A DNA stretch of 61,893 nucleotides from Myxococcales bacterium (GTDB lineage Bacteria; Myxococcota_A; Polyangia; JAHFDS01), in assembly GCA_023248855.1 (NCBI GenBank), contig JAHFDS010000006.1, positions 1-61,893 of the forward strand. Direction: 5' to 3'. Positions 47,461 through 58,660 of this stretch are shown here, in pieces (the stretch's first letter is position 1; every line of letters begins with the position of its first letter). Under the pieces are notes generated by a model. The model was not told the DNA's origin. It worked only from the letters and a program-made list of their open reading frames with translations, and made no database searches. A program made the position numbers and the translations under genes.

Positions 47461-47954
47461 GCGATCTCCTTGGCGGGGAGCGTGCGCAGCCGGTCGATCA
47501 CGCGATCGACCGAGGCCGCATCGAGGCGGAGGTGGTACTCGTCGCCGCAGATCATCATCGGCGCGTCGGCACAGGCGGCCAGGCACTCCTCTTCGATGAG
47601 GGTGAACATGCCGTCGGGCGTGGTCTGGCCGGCCTTGATGCCGAGCCTGCGCTCGAGGTGCGCAAGGATCTCGTAGCCGCCCTTCAACATGCACGAGACG
47701 TTGGTGCAGACGAGCAGCTCGTGGCGGCCGTGTTTCTCCTGATGGAACATCGTGTAGAACGTCACGACGCCATAGACGTGTGACTCCGGGAGCTCGAGCG
47801 TTCGCGACACCAGGTCGATGACCTCGGGCGACAGCTGCCCGAACTCTCGTTGAGCGATGTGCAAGACAGGCAGCAGCGCGGCCTGGCGTTCCGGGTAGAG
47901 CTTCACCGTCGCCGAGACGCGCCTCTGCGTGCTCTCCGAAAACACGAGCGCCAT
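47457..47954 (-). CDS. nuoE: NADH-quinone oxidoreductase subunit E
   Basis: A 165-residue thioredoxin-like 2Fe-2S protein (cluster N1a). Ligand cysteines lie in CTNVSCMLKG and ECLAACADAP. The N-terminal helical part has the family pattern LLPVLHIAQREFGQLSPEVI. It is the first gene of the nuo operon here; a near-consensus promoter lies directly upstream and leaves a leader of about five bases. Confidence 0.95.
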   Translation of the reverse strand: MALVFSESTQRRVSATVKLYPERQAALLPVLHIAQREFGQLSPEVIDLVSRTLELPESHVYGVVTFYTMFHQEKHGRHELLVCTNVSCMLKGGYEILAHLERRLGIKAGQTTPDGMFTLIEEECLAACADAPMMICGDEYHLRLDAASVDRVIDRLRTLPAKEIA

Positions 47955-47965
47955 GAGCGCGCGGC

Positions 47966-47994
47966 AAAGTATGTGAGAGGTCTGGGGATGTCAA
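47966..47994 (-). promoter_or_regulatory. Promoter of the nuo operon
   Basis: On the minus strand a perfect TTGACA (47989-47994) and TACTTT (47966-47971) are separated by exactly 17 bp. The -10 box ends 11 bases before the nuoE ATG. This is the best-matching vegetative promoter in the window and shows the operon truly begins at nuoE. Confidence 0.72.
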
Positions 47995-48188
47995 GCCAGG
48001 GGCGAAGACAGCTGCTGTCACCAGGGCGCTGGAGCGACCGGGATGACGCGAGCGCAGCGAGGCGAGTCCTCGCGGAGAGCATCGGGCGCCACAGCGGGGA
48101 TGACCGCCTTGCGCCGGCCAGCGCCCCAATGGCGCCATGTTCGCAATCGACACCGCTCGGCTGGCAGTCGCAAGGGGTGGGATCGAAA

Positions 48189-48602
48189 CTAGCCAGCCCG
48201 CGTATCGCTGCGTGCCTCTTCCAGCTTGCGCACTGCCCTGCGGGCCGCCTCGGCGCGTGGGCCTTGCTCGGCCGCCCACGAGCGAAGCGCATGCTCGGCC
48301 TCGGTCCGCACTCGCTCGTCGTCGTCGTGCTGTGCCCGATGCAGCAGAAGGGGAATGGCCTGCGTGGCACCGGCGCGCCGGAGCGCGACCAGGAGGTTGA
48401 GCCGTCCCGTGACCCCGGCGCCATGCAGCGCCGCCTCGATCTCGGGCACCGCCCGCACGCCCCGGTCGGCGACCCTCGCCACGACGCTCTCGGGCAAGCT
48501 GTCCTCGCGCGCCAGCCGCTGAACATCGAGCTCCAGGCCACGGTCGCTCGCGCTCGTGCAGGCGGCGAGGGCGCACAGCAGGAGACTCCTGCCCGCGTTC
48601 AC
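48189..48602 (-). CDS. HEAT-repeat lipoprotein, function unknown
   Basis: A 137-residue predicted lipoprotein. The GTG start overlaps the dusB stop (GTGA) and gives a signal peptide VNAGRSLLLCALAAC with lipid Cys15. The mature part is alpha-helical with two or three HEAT-like repeats (NLLVALRRAGATQAIPLLLH and DERVRTEAEHALRSW). I see no catalytic motif. Downstream the 234 bp to nuoE hold only the nuo promoter. Its coupling to dusB looks like an accident of gene packing. Confidence 0.6.
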   Translation of the reverse strand: MNAGRSLLLCALAACTSASDRGLELDVQRLAREDSLPESVVARVADRGVRAVPEIEAALHGAGVTGRLNLLVALRRAGATQAIPLLLHRAQHDDDERVRTEAEHALRSWAAEQGPRAEAARRAVRKLEEARSDTRAG

Positions 48603-49576
48603 CGCAAGCCGTCGAAGTAGGTGTGAGCCGCTTCGAGCAAGACCGGGAGGTCCTTGGTCTTGAACACGGCGTTGCGAAACGCCGCGCCATTGGCCTGGTT
48701 GCGCGAGTACCACGCGCAGGCCTTGCGTACCTCCGTGACATGTCGCTTCGGCTGGGCCAGGTTGCCGATGAGCGTGACGTGTCGCCGGAACGCCTGGCGT
48801 CTTTCCTCGAGCGAGGGCGCGCCCGGGTCGCGCTCTCCGCCTAGGAGCGCGCGGAGCGAGCGGAAGAACCAGGGATTCCCGAGCGCCCCACGCCCGATCA
48901 TGACCCCGTCACACCCGGTGACGTCGCGCATGCGCCGGTAACCATCGAGGTCCACGACGTCACCGTTGCCGACGACTGGAATCGTGGAGGGCAACGCCTG
49001 TCGCACGCGCCGGATGACTTCGAGGTCGGCCTGGCCCGAAAAGCCCTGCGCCCGCGTCCGCCCGTGCACCGTGATCATCGCGGCGCCGGCCTCGACCAGC
49101 GCCGAGGCGAACTCCGGCGCGTTCAGGTGGCGCTCGTCCCAGCCCGCGCGATGCTTGACCGTCACGGGGATGTGGGCGGGGACCACGGCGCGCACGCCGC
49201 GCACGATGTCCTGCGCGAGGGCGGGCTCCTTCATGAGCGCCGAGCCGCACCAACCCTGGACGACCTTCTTCGCCGGGCAGCCCATGTTGATGTCGATGAG
49301 CGACGCGCCGCGCTCGACACCCATCATCGCGGCGCGCGCCATGGTGTGGCTGTCGCGCCCGAAGATCTGCACGCCGAAGGCGCGGCCGTCGAGCGACGCC
49401 TCGAGCTTGGACACCATCGCCTCGGCGCCCGAGGTGAGCCCGTCCGCGGAGAGGAACTCCGTGATGGTGAAGCCGGCACCATGCTCCTCACACACGGTGC
49501 GAAAGGGCAGATCCGTGACCGCGGCCATGGGCGCGAGGAACACAGGGACGGGTACGCCCAAGCTTGCAATCTGCAT
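48599..49576 (-). CDS. dusB: tRNA-dihydrouridine synthase B
   Basis: A 325-residue FMN-dependent enzyme that reduces uridine in the tRNA D-loop. Motifs are FLAPMAAVTDLPFR, VQIFGR, DINMGCPAKKVV with the catalytic cysteine, VTVKHRAGWD and ITVHGRTRAQGFSG, and VVGNGDV. The fold and length fit the DusB group. AGGGC lies upstream of the ATG and TACGCT about 16 bases upstream may be its -10. Next to it, diverging, is the HTH-EIIA gene; in many bacteria dusB is linked to fis, which is not seen here. Confidence 0.93.
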   Translation of the reverse strand: MQIASLGVPVPVFLAPMAAVTDLPFRTVCEEHGAGFTITEFLSADGLTSGAEAMVSKLEASLDGRAFGVQIFGRDSHTMARAAMMGVERGASLIDINMGCPAKKVVQGWCGSALMKEPALAQDIVRGVRAVVPAHIPVTVKHRAGWDERHLNAPEFASALVEAGAAMITVHGRTRAQGFSGQADLEVIRRVRQALPSTIPVVGNGDVVDLDGYRRMRDVTGCDGVMIGRGALGNPWFFRSLRALLGGERDPGAPSLEERRQAFRRHVTLIGNLAQPKRHVTEVRKACAWYSRNQANGAAFRNAVFKTKDLPVLLEAAHTYFDGLR

Positions 49577-49679
49577 GATCGCCCTGGTAGCCAGCGTATC
49601 GGATCAGGTCAGCGAGTGAAGCGGGAGACGCAGGGGCGGAGTTGGTCAAGGCCCATGGGTCGGGGTCCTAGCACATGCG

Positions 49680-49730
49680 GGCTGGGAAGCCCAGCCGCCC
49701 GACGCGGCGCGTCGCGCTCGCGTGCGACGC
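49680..49730 (+). other. Paired stems in the leader of the HTH-EIIA gene
   Basis: GGCTGGG pairs with CCCAGCC across a three-base loop (49680-49696) and GCGTCGC pairs with GCGACGC across eight bases (49709-49730). Further downstream is the palindrome TTGTACAA (49738-49745). They lie between dusB and the gene at 49773. A leader structure or repressor site is possible; no terminator follows. Confidence 0.35.
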
Positions 49731-49772
49731 AGGAACGTTGTACAAGCGCGACCATCCGAGGAGGCACCAGAG

Positions 49773-50516
49773 ATGAAGACCCCGCCAGGCGACGAGCACT
49801 TGCTGACCGTGCGCGAGCTCGCCGAGTACATGCAGCTGCCCGAGCGAACCGTGCACAAGCTGGCGACCGAGGGCGAGGTCCCCGGCGTCAAGCTCGGTGA
49901 TCAGTGGCGCTTCAAGCGCATCGTGATCGATGCCTGGCTCGACGAGCGCATGTCGCACAGCTCCGACGATGCATCCGACATGGACGTCGCCACCATCCCC
50001 GATGGCGCCTCGCTGCCGCTCAGGGACCTGCTCGACGAATCCTCGGTGATCCCGGACCTGCGTGGCCGCGATCGCGCGCAGGTCATCGAGGAGATGGCCC
50101 AGCGGGCTTTCGAGAAGGGCTTCGTCGCCGACAAGCCGTGGTTCGTGGGCGCGCTGGTGGAGCGCGAGAGCATGACGCCGACCGCGATCGAGGGGGGCGT
50201 GGCCTTCCTGCACACGCGCCAGCGCAACTCGCGCCGCATCTCGAAGCCCTTCATCCTCATGGGGCGCCACCACGCCGGTGTGGACTTCGGGGCGGCGGAC
50301 GGGCGTCCCACGAACCTCCTGTTCCTGCTCGGGCTGAAGTACGACCGGATCCACTTGCCGATTCTCGGGCGTCTGGCGCGCGTGCTGCGCGCTGGGGACC
50401 TGCCGACCAAGCTGCGCGCCGCCCCCACGGCACAGCGCATGTCGGCGCTGCTGCTCGAGGCCGACGTGCGGGGCATGCGCGAGCGGGCGACGGCCAAGAA
50501 GGCAGGCAAGAAGTGA
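49773..50516 (+). CDS. HTH (excisionase/MerR-type) fused to a PTS EIIA-type domain
   Basis: A 247-residue cytoplasmic protein. Residues 8-60 form the excisionase-like winged helix (LLTVRELAEYMQLPERTVHK, then QWRFKRIVIDAWLDE). Residues about 80-225 are a PTS EIIA (fructose/nitrogen type) domain: RDRAQVIEEMAQRAFEKGFV, then TPTAIEGGVAFLHTR with His147 at the phosphorylation site. GAGGAGG precedes the ATG. It could link PTS phosphorylation to gene control. No EI, HPr or sugar permease gene is in view. The next gene overlaps it as GTGA. Confidence 0.8.
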   Translation: MKTPPGDEHLLTVRELAEYMQLPERTVHKLATEGEVPGVKLGDQWRFKRIVIDAWLDERMSHSSDDASDMDVATIPDGASLPLRDLLDESSVIPDLRGRDRAQVIEEMAQRAFEKGFVADKPWFVGALVERESMTPTAIEGGVAFLHTRQRNSRRISKPFILMGRHHAGVDFGAADGRPTNLLFLLGLKYDRIHLPILGRLARVLRAGDLPTKLRAAPTAQRMSALLLEADVRGMRERATAKKAGKK

Positions 50517-51217
50517 CTCGCCTGGCCCGCACGATCGCGATCGCGCTCTTGGCGCTCGGCGCCCTGACGGCGTCCGCGTCCGCGGCGCCGGGCAAGGGGA
50601 AGAAGGCCGCGGGCAGCAAGAAGGCGAAGAAGAAGGCGGCGATCTCCAAGGCCGCGCCCGACGTCCAGCTCGAGGTACGGGCCGTCCTCTTGGAGTATTC
50701 GAAGGCGCTGGGGGCGCACGACTGGCAGAAGGCGAGCGCCTTCTACACCGACGACGCGACGCTTTGGGGGAACCGCAAGCTGCGCGGCAAGGAAGCCATC
50801 GTCGCCTGGCTCAAGGACTTCACCAGCCTCAAGATGGTCGACATGACGCTCCGGGACACCCTGGTCCGGAACGTCGGCGACGGCATCGTGACCGTGCTCG
50901 GACATTGGGATTCGTCGGTGGCGTGGGAGGAGAAGGGCAAGCTCCAGACCACCAGTGCCAAGGACGGGTCGTTCCTGTACGTCATGGTCAAGCAGGGGAG
51001 CGCCTGGAAGGTCCAGACCGCCCTCGTGGCGCGCAAGTCGGGCATCGGCTCGGCACCCGCCAGCGCAGCCACGCCCGCCGGCAAGGAACCGGCGAAGGTC
51101 GAGCCTCCGAGCGAGCAACCCAAGCCGGAGGACGAGGAGGAAGGCGACGACGAAGAAGAAGGCGAGGCCGGCGGCAAGGACAAGGGCAAGGACAAGCCCG
51201 CCAAGCCCAAGAAGTAG
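50513..51217 (+). CDS. Secreted NTF2/SnoaL-like protein with acidic-basic tail
   Basis: A 234-residue protein translationally coupled to the HTH-EIIA gene (GTGA). The signal peptide is RLARTIAIALLALGALTASASA. A Lys-rich stretch follows, then a domain of about 115 residues of NTF2-like pattern (LLEYSKALGAHDWQKASAFY, ATLWGNRKLRGKEAIVAWL, DGIVTVLGHWDSS). The last 70 residues are disordered: Pro/Ala, then a Glu/Asp run, then Lys/Pro repeats. NTF2-like proteins may be enzymes or ligand binders; no catalytic residues are evident. Confidence 0.68.
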   Translation: MTRLARTIAIALLALGALTASASAAPGKGKKAAGSKKAKKKAAISKAAPDVQLEVRAVLLEYSKALGAHDWQKASAFYTDDATLWGNRKLRGKEAIVAWLKDFTSLKMVDMTLRDTLVRNVGDGIVTVLGHWDSSVAWEEKGKLQTTSAKDGSFLYVMVKQGSAWKVQTALVARKSGIGSAPASAATPAGKEPAKVEPPSEQPKPEDEEEGDDEEEGEAGGKDKGKDKPAKPKK

Positions 51218-51307
51218 CCGCCCCGCTCATCCGAACAGTGTGGAAATATCCTAGGTATGATTGCCCAGGCGCGCCATGTTGTTTCTAGTCACCCAGTAAA
51301 ATTTCCC

Positions 51308-51336
51308 TTTACATGTAATCGACCCCTTGCTACTTT
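51308..51336 (+). promoter_or_regulatory. Candidate promoter of the 59-residue gene
   Basis: TTTACA (5 of 6 to TTGACA) and TACTTT are separated by 17 bp, inside a locally AT-rich intergenic segment (about 51235-51340) that contrasts with the GC-rich surroundings. It lies about 60 bases before the gene. Confidence 0.5.
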
Positions 51337-51398
51337 GGTGACGCGGTCGCTGGGCGGCAGTGTCGCCCCCTGAAGACCGGCGGGAAGGGAGAGAGTCG

Positions 51399-51578
51399 AT
51401 GAGCTTCACTGGAGTCAAGGTCTTCTCTGCAACCAAGGCGCGGGAGCGGGACGAGCTGGGAGAACAGGTGACGCGTTGGCTGCGGGAGAACCCGGAGCGC
51501 CATGTGGTTGCCAAGAAGGTCACGCAGTCCTCGGATTCCGAGTTCCACTGCCTGACCATCACGCTCTTCTACCGCTAG
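51399..51578 (+). CDS. 59-residue small protein, function unknown
   Basis: A small soluble protein with GGGAAGGGAGAGA upstream of its ATG. Residues 5-30 are helical and charged (SATKARERDELGEQVTRWLR) and residues 35-59 look like two beta strands (HVVAKKVTQSSDSEFHCLTI). One Cys and one His lie side by side in FHC. I do not recognise the family. Its strong ribosome-binding site, own AT-rich promoter region and typical codon use argue that it is expressed. Confidence 0.62.
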   Translation: MSFTGVKVFSATKARERDELGEQVTRWLRENPERHVVAKKVTQSSDSEFHCLTITLFYR

Positions 51579-51608
51579 CTAGCTCGCCGCCACGACCCCG
51601 CGGACTGA

Positions 51609-51614
51609 TACGCT
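51609..51614 (+). promoter_or_regulatory. -10 box placed for a leaderless prs transcript
   Basis: TACGCT ends exactly six bases (GCCGGC) before the GTG of prs. There is no Shine-Dalgarno sequence, matching the arrangement at dapA and two other genes. No clear -35 is seen. Confidence 0.42.
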
Positions 51615-51620
51615 GCCGGC

Positions 51621-52544
51621 GTGCTCGTCTACGCTGGCAGCTCTCATCCCACCCTCGTCGACGCAGTCTGCGCCAAGCTCGGCTGCGCACCCGGCCGGGT
51701 GCGGCGCGTCCGCTTCTCCAATGACTGCATCAAGGTGCAGATCGAAGATGCCGTCCGCGACGCGGATGCCTTCGTGGTCCAGACGGGCGCGCCCCCACTA
51801 TCCGATCACCTGGTCGAGCTGTTCATCCTGCTCGACGCCCTTCGAGCAGCCTCCGCGCGCCGGATCACGGTCGCCCTGCCCTACTACCCCTACGTGCGCT
51901 CGGACAAGAAGGACGAGCCTGGCGTCTCGATCACCGCCCGGCTGGTGGCGGACTTGCTGGCGGCGTCGGGCGCCGATCGCGTGCTCCTGCTCGACCTGCA
52001 CGCGCCGCAGGTCCAGGGATTCTTCCGCATCCCCGCCGATCACGGCACGGCGGTGCCGCTCTTGGCCGAGGCGGTGCGGCAGGTGGTGCCGCTCGACCGA
52101 TTGACCGTGGTGGCGCCCGATGCGGGCGCGGCCAAGCTGGCCGAGCGCTACGCCAAGCTACTCGGAGCCGAGATCGCGATCCTCGAGAAGGCGCGCAGCG
52201 GCGACGACGAGCGCGCGCGCGCCATCCGGATGGTCGGCGACATCGCGGGGCGCGATGCGCTCGTGGTGGACGACGAGGTCTCCACGGGCGGCACGCTCGT
52301 CGAGGCGGTGGACCTCTTGCACGCGCGCGGGGCGCGCAAGGTGTTCGCGTCCATCGTCCACGGCTGCCTGGTCGGGCCCGCCCTCGAGCGGCTCAGCGCG
52401 TCGAGGCTCGAGCGGCTCATCACGACCGACACCCTGCCCCCGAAGCTCCATCCCAAGGTCCACACGGTCACCGTGGCCCCGCTACTCGCCGAGCTGATCG
52501 CGCGGATCCACCGCGGCGCCTCGATCGACGATCTGTGGGTGTAG
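51621..52544 (+). CDS. prs: Ribose-phosphate pyrophosphokinase
   Basis: A 307-residue enzyme making PRPP from ribose-5-phosphate and ATP. Conserved elements are VRFSNDCIKVQI, the ATP-binding VALPYYPYVRSDKKDEPGVSI, LLLDLHAPQVQGFF, VVAPDAGAAKLAERYA and the PRPP loop ALVVDDEVSTGGTLVEAV. DDEVSTGGT replaces the usual DDMIDTAGT, as in class variants I have seen in Archaea and some bacteria. The GTG start gives the expected length. The TetR gene follows after three bases and may be co-transcribed. Confidence 0.92.
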   Translation: MLVYAGSSHPTLVDAVCAKLGCAPGRVRRVRFSNDCIKVQIEDAVRDADAFVVQTGAPPLSDHLVELFILLDALRAASARRITVALPYYPYVRSDKKDEPGVSITARLVADLLAASGADRVLLLDLHAPQVQGFFRIPADHGTAVPLLAEAVRQVVPLDRLTVVAPDAGAAKLAERYAKLLGAEIAILEKARSGDDERARAIRMVGDIAGRDALVVDDEVSTGGTLVEAVDLLHARGARKVFASIVHGCLVGPALERLSASRLERLITTDTLPPKLHPKVHTVTVAPLLAELIARIHRGASIDDLWV

Positions 52545-52547
52545 GGC

Positions 52548-53189
52548 TTGCCGACCAGGGTCAAGCGACCGGGGCGGGTCCGTCCGTATCATCACGGGGA
52601 CCTGCGTGCAGCCCTGCTCGAAGCCGTCGCCGGCATCCTGCGCGAGGAGGGCATCGGCGGCGTCTCGCTGCGCGAAGCGGCAAGGCGCGCCAAGGTGTCA
52701 CACGGCGCACCGGCGCACCACTTCCAGAACAAGGCGGGCCTGCTGACCGCCTTCGCCGCGCAGGGCTACGAGCGCCTGGGCGCGACGGTGCAGGCGACCG
52801 TCGAGGCCAGCGGGCCGGCAGATGGGGCTGCGCTGCTCGAGGCGATCGGCCAGGGGTATGTACGCTTCGCGATCGAGCACCCGGAGCAGTTCGAGATCAT
52901 GTTCCGGATCGACATGCTCGATCCGGAGGACGCCTCCTACTTGAAGTGGAGCCATCGCGCCTTCAAGCTGCTCACGCAGACCGTCGCCCGCTGCATCCAG
53001 GAGCGCCAGCTGGATCCCGAGATGTCCGAGCCACTGGCCGTGGCGGCCTGGTCGCTCGTCCACGGCCTGGCGAAGCTGTGGATCAGCGGACGCCTCGGCA
53101 AGCGGACCCGCGCGCGGGATCCACGCCTGCTCGCGGAGCAGGTGACGCGGCTTTTCGTCAATGGGATCGTGCGCGGAACGCGAGCGTAG
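52548..53189 (+). CDS. TetR-family transcriptional regulator
   Basis: A 213-residue repressor-type regulator. The HTH is at about 17-62 (HHGDLRAALLEAVAGILREE, then SLREAARRAKVSHGAPAHHF, then NKAGLLTAFAAQGY). The C-terminal ligand domain is of the WHG type (ALLEAIGQGYVRFAIEHPEQ, then FEIMFRIDML). The start appears to be TTG at 52548, three bases after prs. Ligand and target are unknown. It ends nine bases before the convergent ATP synthase operon. Confidence 0.86.
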   Translation: MPTRVKRPGRVRPYHHGDLRAALLEAVAGILREEGIGGVSLREAARRAKVSHGAPAHHFQNKAGLLTAFAAQGYERLGATVQATVEASGPADGAALLEAIGQGYVRFAIEHPEQFEIMFRIDMLDPEDASYLKWSHRAFKLLTQTVARCIQERQLDPEMSEPLAVAAWSLVHGLAKLWISGRLGKRTRARDPRLLAEQVTRLFVNGIVRGTRA

Positions 53190-53198
53190 ACGAGCGAT

Positions 53199-53617
53199 TC
53201 AGTGCGCAGAGGCGGCGCCCACGACGTGGGCTGCGTCGATGGCGGCCTGGGACCAGGCGCGTTGCGTGACCAGCCGGTCGTAGGTCTCGTTCTGCTCGTC
53301 GGTCCACTCGGCGAGCTCGTGATCGGCCTCGGTGAAGGCCTTCTCCGCCGCCTTGACGTCGATCTCCTCGGCCCGCTGCGCGCGGTCGGACAGCACGACC
53401 ACGCTGTCGTCGCCCGTCACCTGGACAAAGCCCGCGCCGACGGCGAACACCTCGGTCGGTCCGGCGCCGCGAAGCGTGAGCACCCCCGGGCGCAATGCCG
53501 ACAGCAGCGCCACGTGTCCCGGCAGGATGCCGAGCTCGCCGAGCGCCCCGGGCGCGACGACCTCCTCGACCTCCCGCGATGCCGCCGCGCCGGTCGGCGT
53601 CACGACCTCGACTCGCA

Positions 53618-53618
<1 letters not shown>
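53199..53618 (-). CDS. atpC: ATP synthase epsilon subunit
   Basis: A 139-residue F1 subunit. The N-terminal beta-sandwich has VVTPTGAAASREVEEVVAPG and GELGILPGHVALLSAL, typical of AtpC, and the C-terminal helices form the regulatory hairpin. The ATG overlaps the atpD stop by one base; a GTG one codon earlier would give a four-base overlap instead. It is the last gene of the atp operon. Confidence 0.94.
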
Positions 53619-56012
<2,394 letters not shown>

Positions 56013-56025
56013 CGCTCGGCGCCGC

Positions 56026-57564
56026 CTACGCAGCCGCGGTCTTGGTAGGCTTCCAGGAGGCCGTGAAGTGGTCGAGCAGCGCCTTGAGCGCCGCCTCGAC
56101 CTCGCCCCAGGCCTTGCCGTCGCGGCCCTTGTCACGGATGACGCCGAGCGTCTTGCCGCCGTCGCCGTTTTCGGCGTGGGAGAGCAGCTCCTGCTCGAAC
56201 TCGCGCACGGCCGACACCGGGTACTTGTCGAGGTAACCAGAGATGCCGGCGTAGATCATGATGACCTGCTTCTCGACCGACAGCGGCTGGTACTGGTTCT
56301 GTTTGAGGAGCTCCACCATGCGGGCGCCGCGCGCGAGCTGCTGCTGCGTCGCCTTGTCGAGGTCCGAGCCGAACTGCGCGAACGCGGCCAGCTCGCGGTA
56401 CTGCGCGAGATCGAGCCGCAAGCGACCGGCGACCTTCTTCATGGCCGCGATCTGCGCGGAGCCGCCCACGCGCGACACCGAGATGCCAGCGTTCACGGCG
56501 GGCCGAACACCGGCGTAGAACAGATCCGTCTCCAGGAAGATCTGGCCGTCGGTGATCGAGATGACGTTGGTCGGGATGTACGCCGAGACGTCGCCTGCCT
56601 GGGTCTCGATGATCGGCAGCGCCGTCAGCGAGCCCGCGCCGCGCTCGTTCGACATCTTGGCGGCGCGCTCGAGCAGGCGCGAGTGCAGGTAGAACACGTC
56701 GCCCGGGTACGCTTCGCGGCCCGGCGGGCGACGCAGGAGCAGCGACATCTGGCGGTACGCGACCGCATGCTTCGACAGATCGTCGTAGATGATGAGCGCG
56801 TGCTTGCCGTTGTCGCGCCAGTGCTCGCCCATCGTGACGCCGGTGTAGGGCGCGATGAACTGCATCGGCGCGGCCTCGGACGCCGTCGCGGCGACGATGA
56901 TCGTGTAGGCGAGCGCGCCTGTCTCCCGCAGCTTCTCCATCACGGCCGCCACGGTCGACTGCTTCTGACCGACGGCCACGTAGATGCAGACCATGTTCTG
57001 GCCTTTTTGGTTGATGATCGTGTCGAGCGCGATGGCGGTCTTGCCGGTCTGGCGGTCGCCGATGATGAGCTCGCGCTGGCCGCGGCCGATCGGGATCATC
57101 GCGTCGATGGCCTTGAGGCCCGTCTGCATCGGCTCGTGGACGCTCTTGCGATCCACGATGCCCGGCGCCTTGATCTCGACCTTGCGGAAGGTGTCCGTCT
57201 GGATCGGCCCCTTGCCGTCGATGGGCTCGCCGAGGGCGTTGACCACGCGACCGATGAGCGCGTCGCCCGACGGCACCTGCATGATCTTGCCGGTGCGCTT
57301 GACGAGCGCGCCCTCCTTCACCATCTCGAAGCGCCCGAAGAGGGCGACGCCGACGTTGTCCTCCTCGAGGTTCAAGACCATGCCCTTGACGTCGTGCGGA
57401 AAGTCGAGAAGCTCGCCGGCCATCGCGCCCCGAAGGCCATAAACGCGCGCGATGCCGTCGCCGGTCGTGAGCACCGTGCCGGTCTCCTCGACCTGCACGC
57501 GGGTGTCGTAGCCCTCGATGCTCTTCTTGATGATGTCGCTGATCTCTTCGGTCCGGATCTGCAT
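56026..57564 (-). CDS. atpA: ATP synthase alpha subunit
   Basis: A 512-residue non-catalytic nucleotide-binding F1 subunit. The P-loop is [14 protein letters not shown] and other motifs are [36 protein letters not shown] and [20 protein letters not shown]. The C-terminal helical domain includes the conserved [19 protein letters not shown] before it. It lies two bases after atpH and 13 bases before atpG. Confidence 0.97.
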   Translation of the reverse strand: MQIRTEEISDIIKKSIEGYDTRVQVEETGTVLTTGDGIARVYGLRGAMAGELLDFPHDVKGMVLNLEEDNVGVALFGRFEMVKEGALVKRTGKIMQVPSGDALIGRVVNALGEPIDGKGPIQTDTFRKVEIKAPGIVDRKSVHEPMQTGLKAIDAMIPIGRGQRELIIGDRQTGKTAIALDTIINQKGQNMVCIYVAVGQKQSTVAAVMEKLRETGALAYTIIVAATASEAAPMQFIAPYTGVTMGEHWRDNGKHALIIYDDLSKHAVAYRQMSLLLRRPPGREAYPGDVFYLHSRLLERAAKMSNERGAGSLTALPIIETQAGDVSAYIPTNVISITDGQIFLETDLFYAGVRPAVNAGISVSRVGGSAQIAAMKKVAGRLRLDLAQYRELAAFAQFGSDLDKATQQQLARGARMVELLKQNQYQPLSVEKQVIMIYAGISGYLDKYPVSAVREFEQELLSHAENGDGGKTLGVIRDKGRDGKAWGEVEAALKALLDHFTASWKPTKTAAA

Positions 57565-57566
57565 CG

Positions 57567-58142
57567 CTAGCTCTCCAGGGGTCGCGCCATCGGCGCGCCT
57601 AGCAATTCACTTCTCATGCGGTCGAGTTGACCGCGCAAGGTACCGTCGAAGACGAGGTCGCCGAGCTTGACGACCACGCCACCGATGAGCTCGGGGTCGA
57701 CCTTCGCCTCGAGGACGACCTGTTTTTGCGTACGGGCGGCGATGGCGCGCTCGAGCGTCGCCCTGGCCTCGGGCGACAGGGCCCTGGCCGAGACCACGGT
57801 GGCGCGCACGCGCCTCGACAGCTCGTCGACCAGATCCCCCAACATCAGGGAGATGTGGACGATCTCGCTGATACGCTTGCGATCGACGAGCAGCTTGAGA
57901 AACCGCAAGACGTTCGGCGATAGATCGGCGGCGCCGACGGCAGCACCGAGGCGCTTGGCCACGGCCTCGACCACCTTGATGCGCTGGCTGACGGGGAACA
58001 CCGGGTTGAGGAGGGCATCGCGCAGCGTCTCGCTACCGCTCCAGGCCTGCGCGAACGCGGCGACCTCGCGGCCGTAGCGCTCGAACTGCTTGTCGGCGAT
58101 CCCGATCTCGAGCAACGCCTTGGCGTATCGGCGAGCAATCAC
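57567..58142 (-). CDS. atpH: ATP synthase delta subunit
   Basis: A 191-residue peripheral-stalk subunit. It opens [12 protein letters not shown] and ends with the conserved [23 protein letters not shown], both hallmarks of AtpH. The start is GTG, overlapping the atpF stop. Length is typical. Confidence 0.95.
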   Translation of the reverse strand: MIARRYAKALLEIGIADKQFERYGREVAAFAQAWSGSETLRDALLNPVFPVSQRIKVVEAVAKRLGAAVGAADLSPNVLRFLKLLVDRKRISEIVHISLMLGDLVDELSRRVRATVVSARALSPEARATLERAIAARTQKQVVLEAKVDPELIGGVVVKLGDLVFDGTLRGQLDRMRSELLGAPMARPLES

Positions 58143-58660
58143 GCGCGTCCCTCCAGCTCCCTGGCGAAGCGCTCGACGATGCGCCGCTCGTCATCGGCGG
58201 TCACCTTCTCGCGCAGGATCTTCTCCGCCGCGGCGACCGCGGCTCGCACGGCCTCGGCCTTGATCTCGCGCTCGACACGCCCGAGCTCCGCCGCCTGGGT
58301 GCGCTCCATCTCGAGCTTGATCTGGTGCGCCTGCTCCGCCGCGGCGGCCAGGATGCGGGACTTCTCGGCCTCCGCTTCCTTGCGGAGGGCGGCCACGATC
58401 TCCGCCACTTCGTCGTCGATGCGCGCGATGCGCTGGGTGTACTCGTCGAGCCTGGCCTGCGCCGCCGAACGGAGCTTGGCGGCATCCTCGAGGCTGGTCT
58501 TGAGCTCGTCGTGGCGTTCGGCCGCCATGTTGCCGAGGGGGCGGAACAGCACCTTGCGCAGGATGAACAGGAGGACCACGAAGTTCGTGATCGCGAAGCC
58601 GAGCTTGAGCCAGTTCATGTGAGGCGGCTCGGCCGCGAGCAACAGACCGAGCAGGCTCAC
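58139..58660 (-). CDS. atpF: ATP synthase b subunit
   Basis: A 173-residue peripheral-stalk subunit with one N-terminal membrane helix (LGFAITNFVVLLFILRKVLF) followed by a long charged helix ending in a delta-binding region. The pattern FRPLGNMAAERHDELKTSLEDA is typical. The GTG start overlaps the stop of the second b-type gene, and its own stop overlaps atpH. Confidence 0.92.
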   Translation of the reverse strand: MSLLGLLLAAEPPHMNWLKLGFAITNFVVLLFILRKVLFRPLGNMAAERHDELKTSLEDAAKLRSAAQARLDEYTQRIARIDDEVAEIVAALRKEAEAEKSRILAAAAEQAHQIKLEMERTQAAELGRVEREIKAEAVRAAVAAAEKILREKVTADDERRIVERFARELEGRA

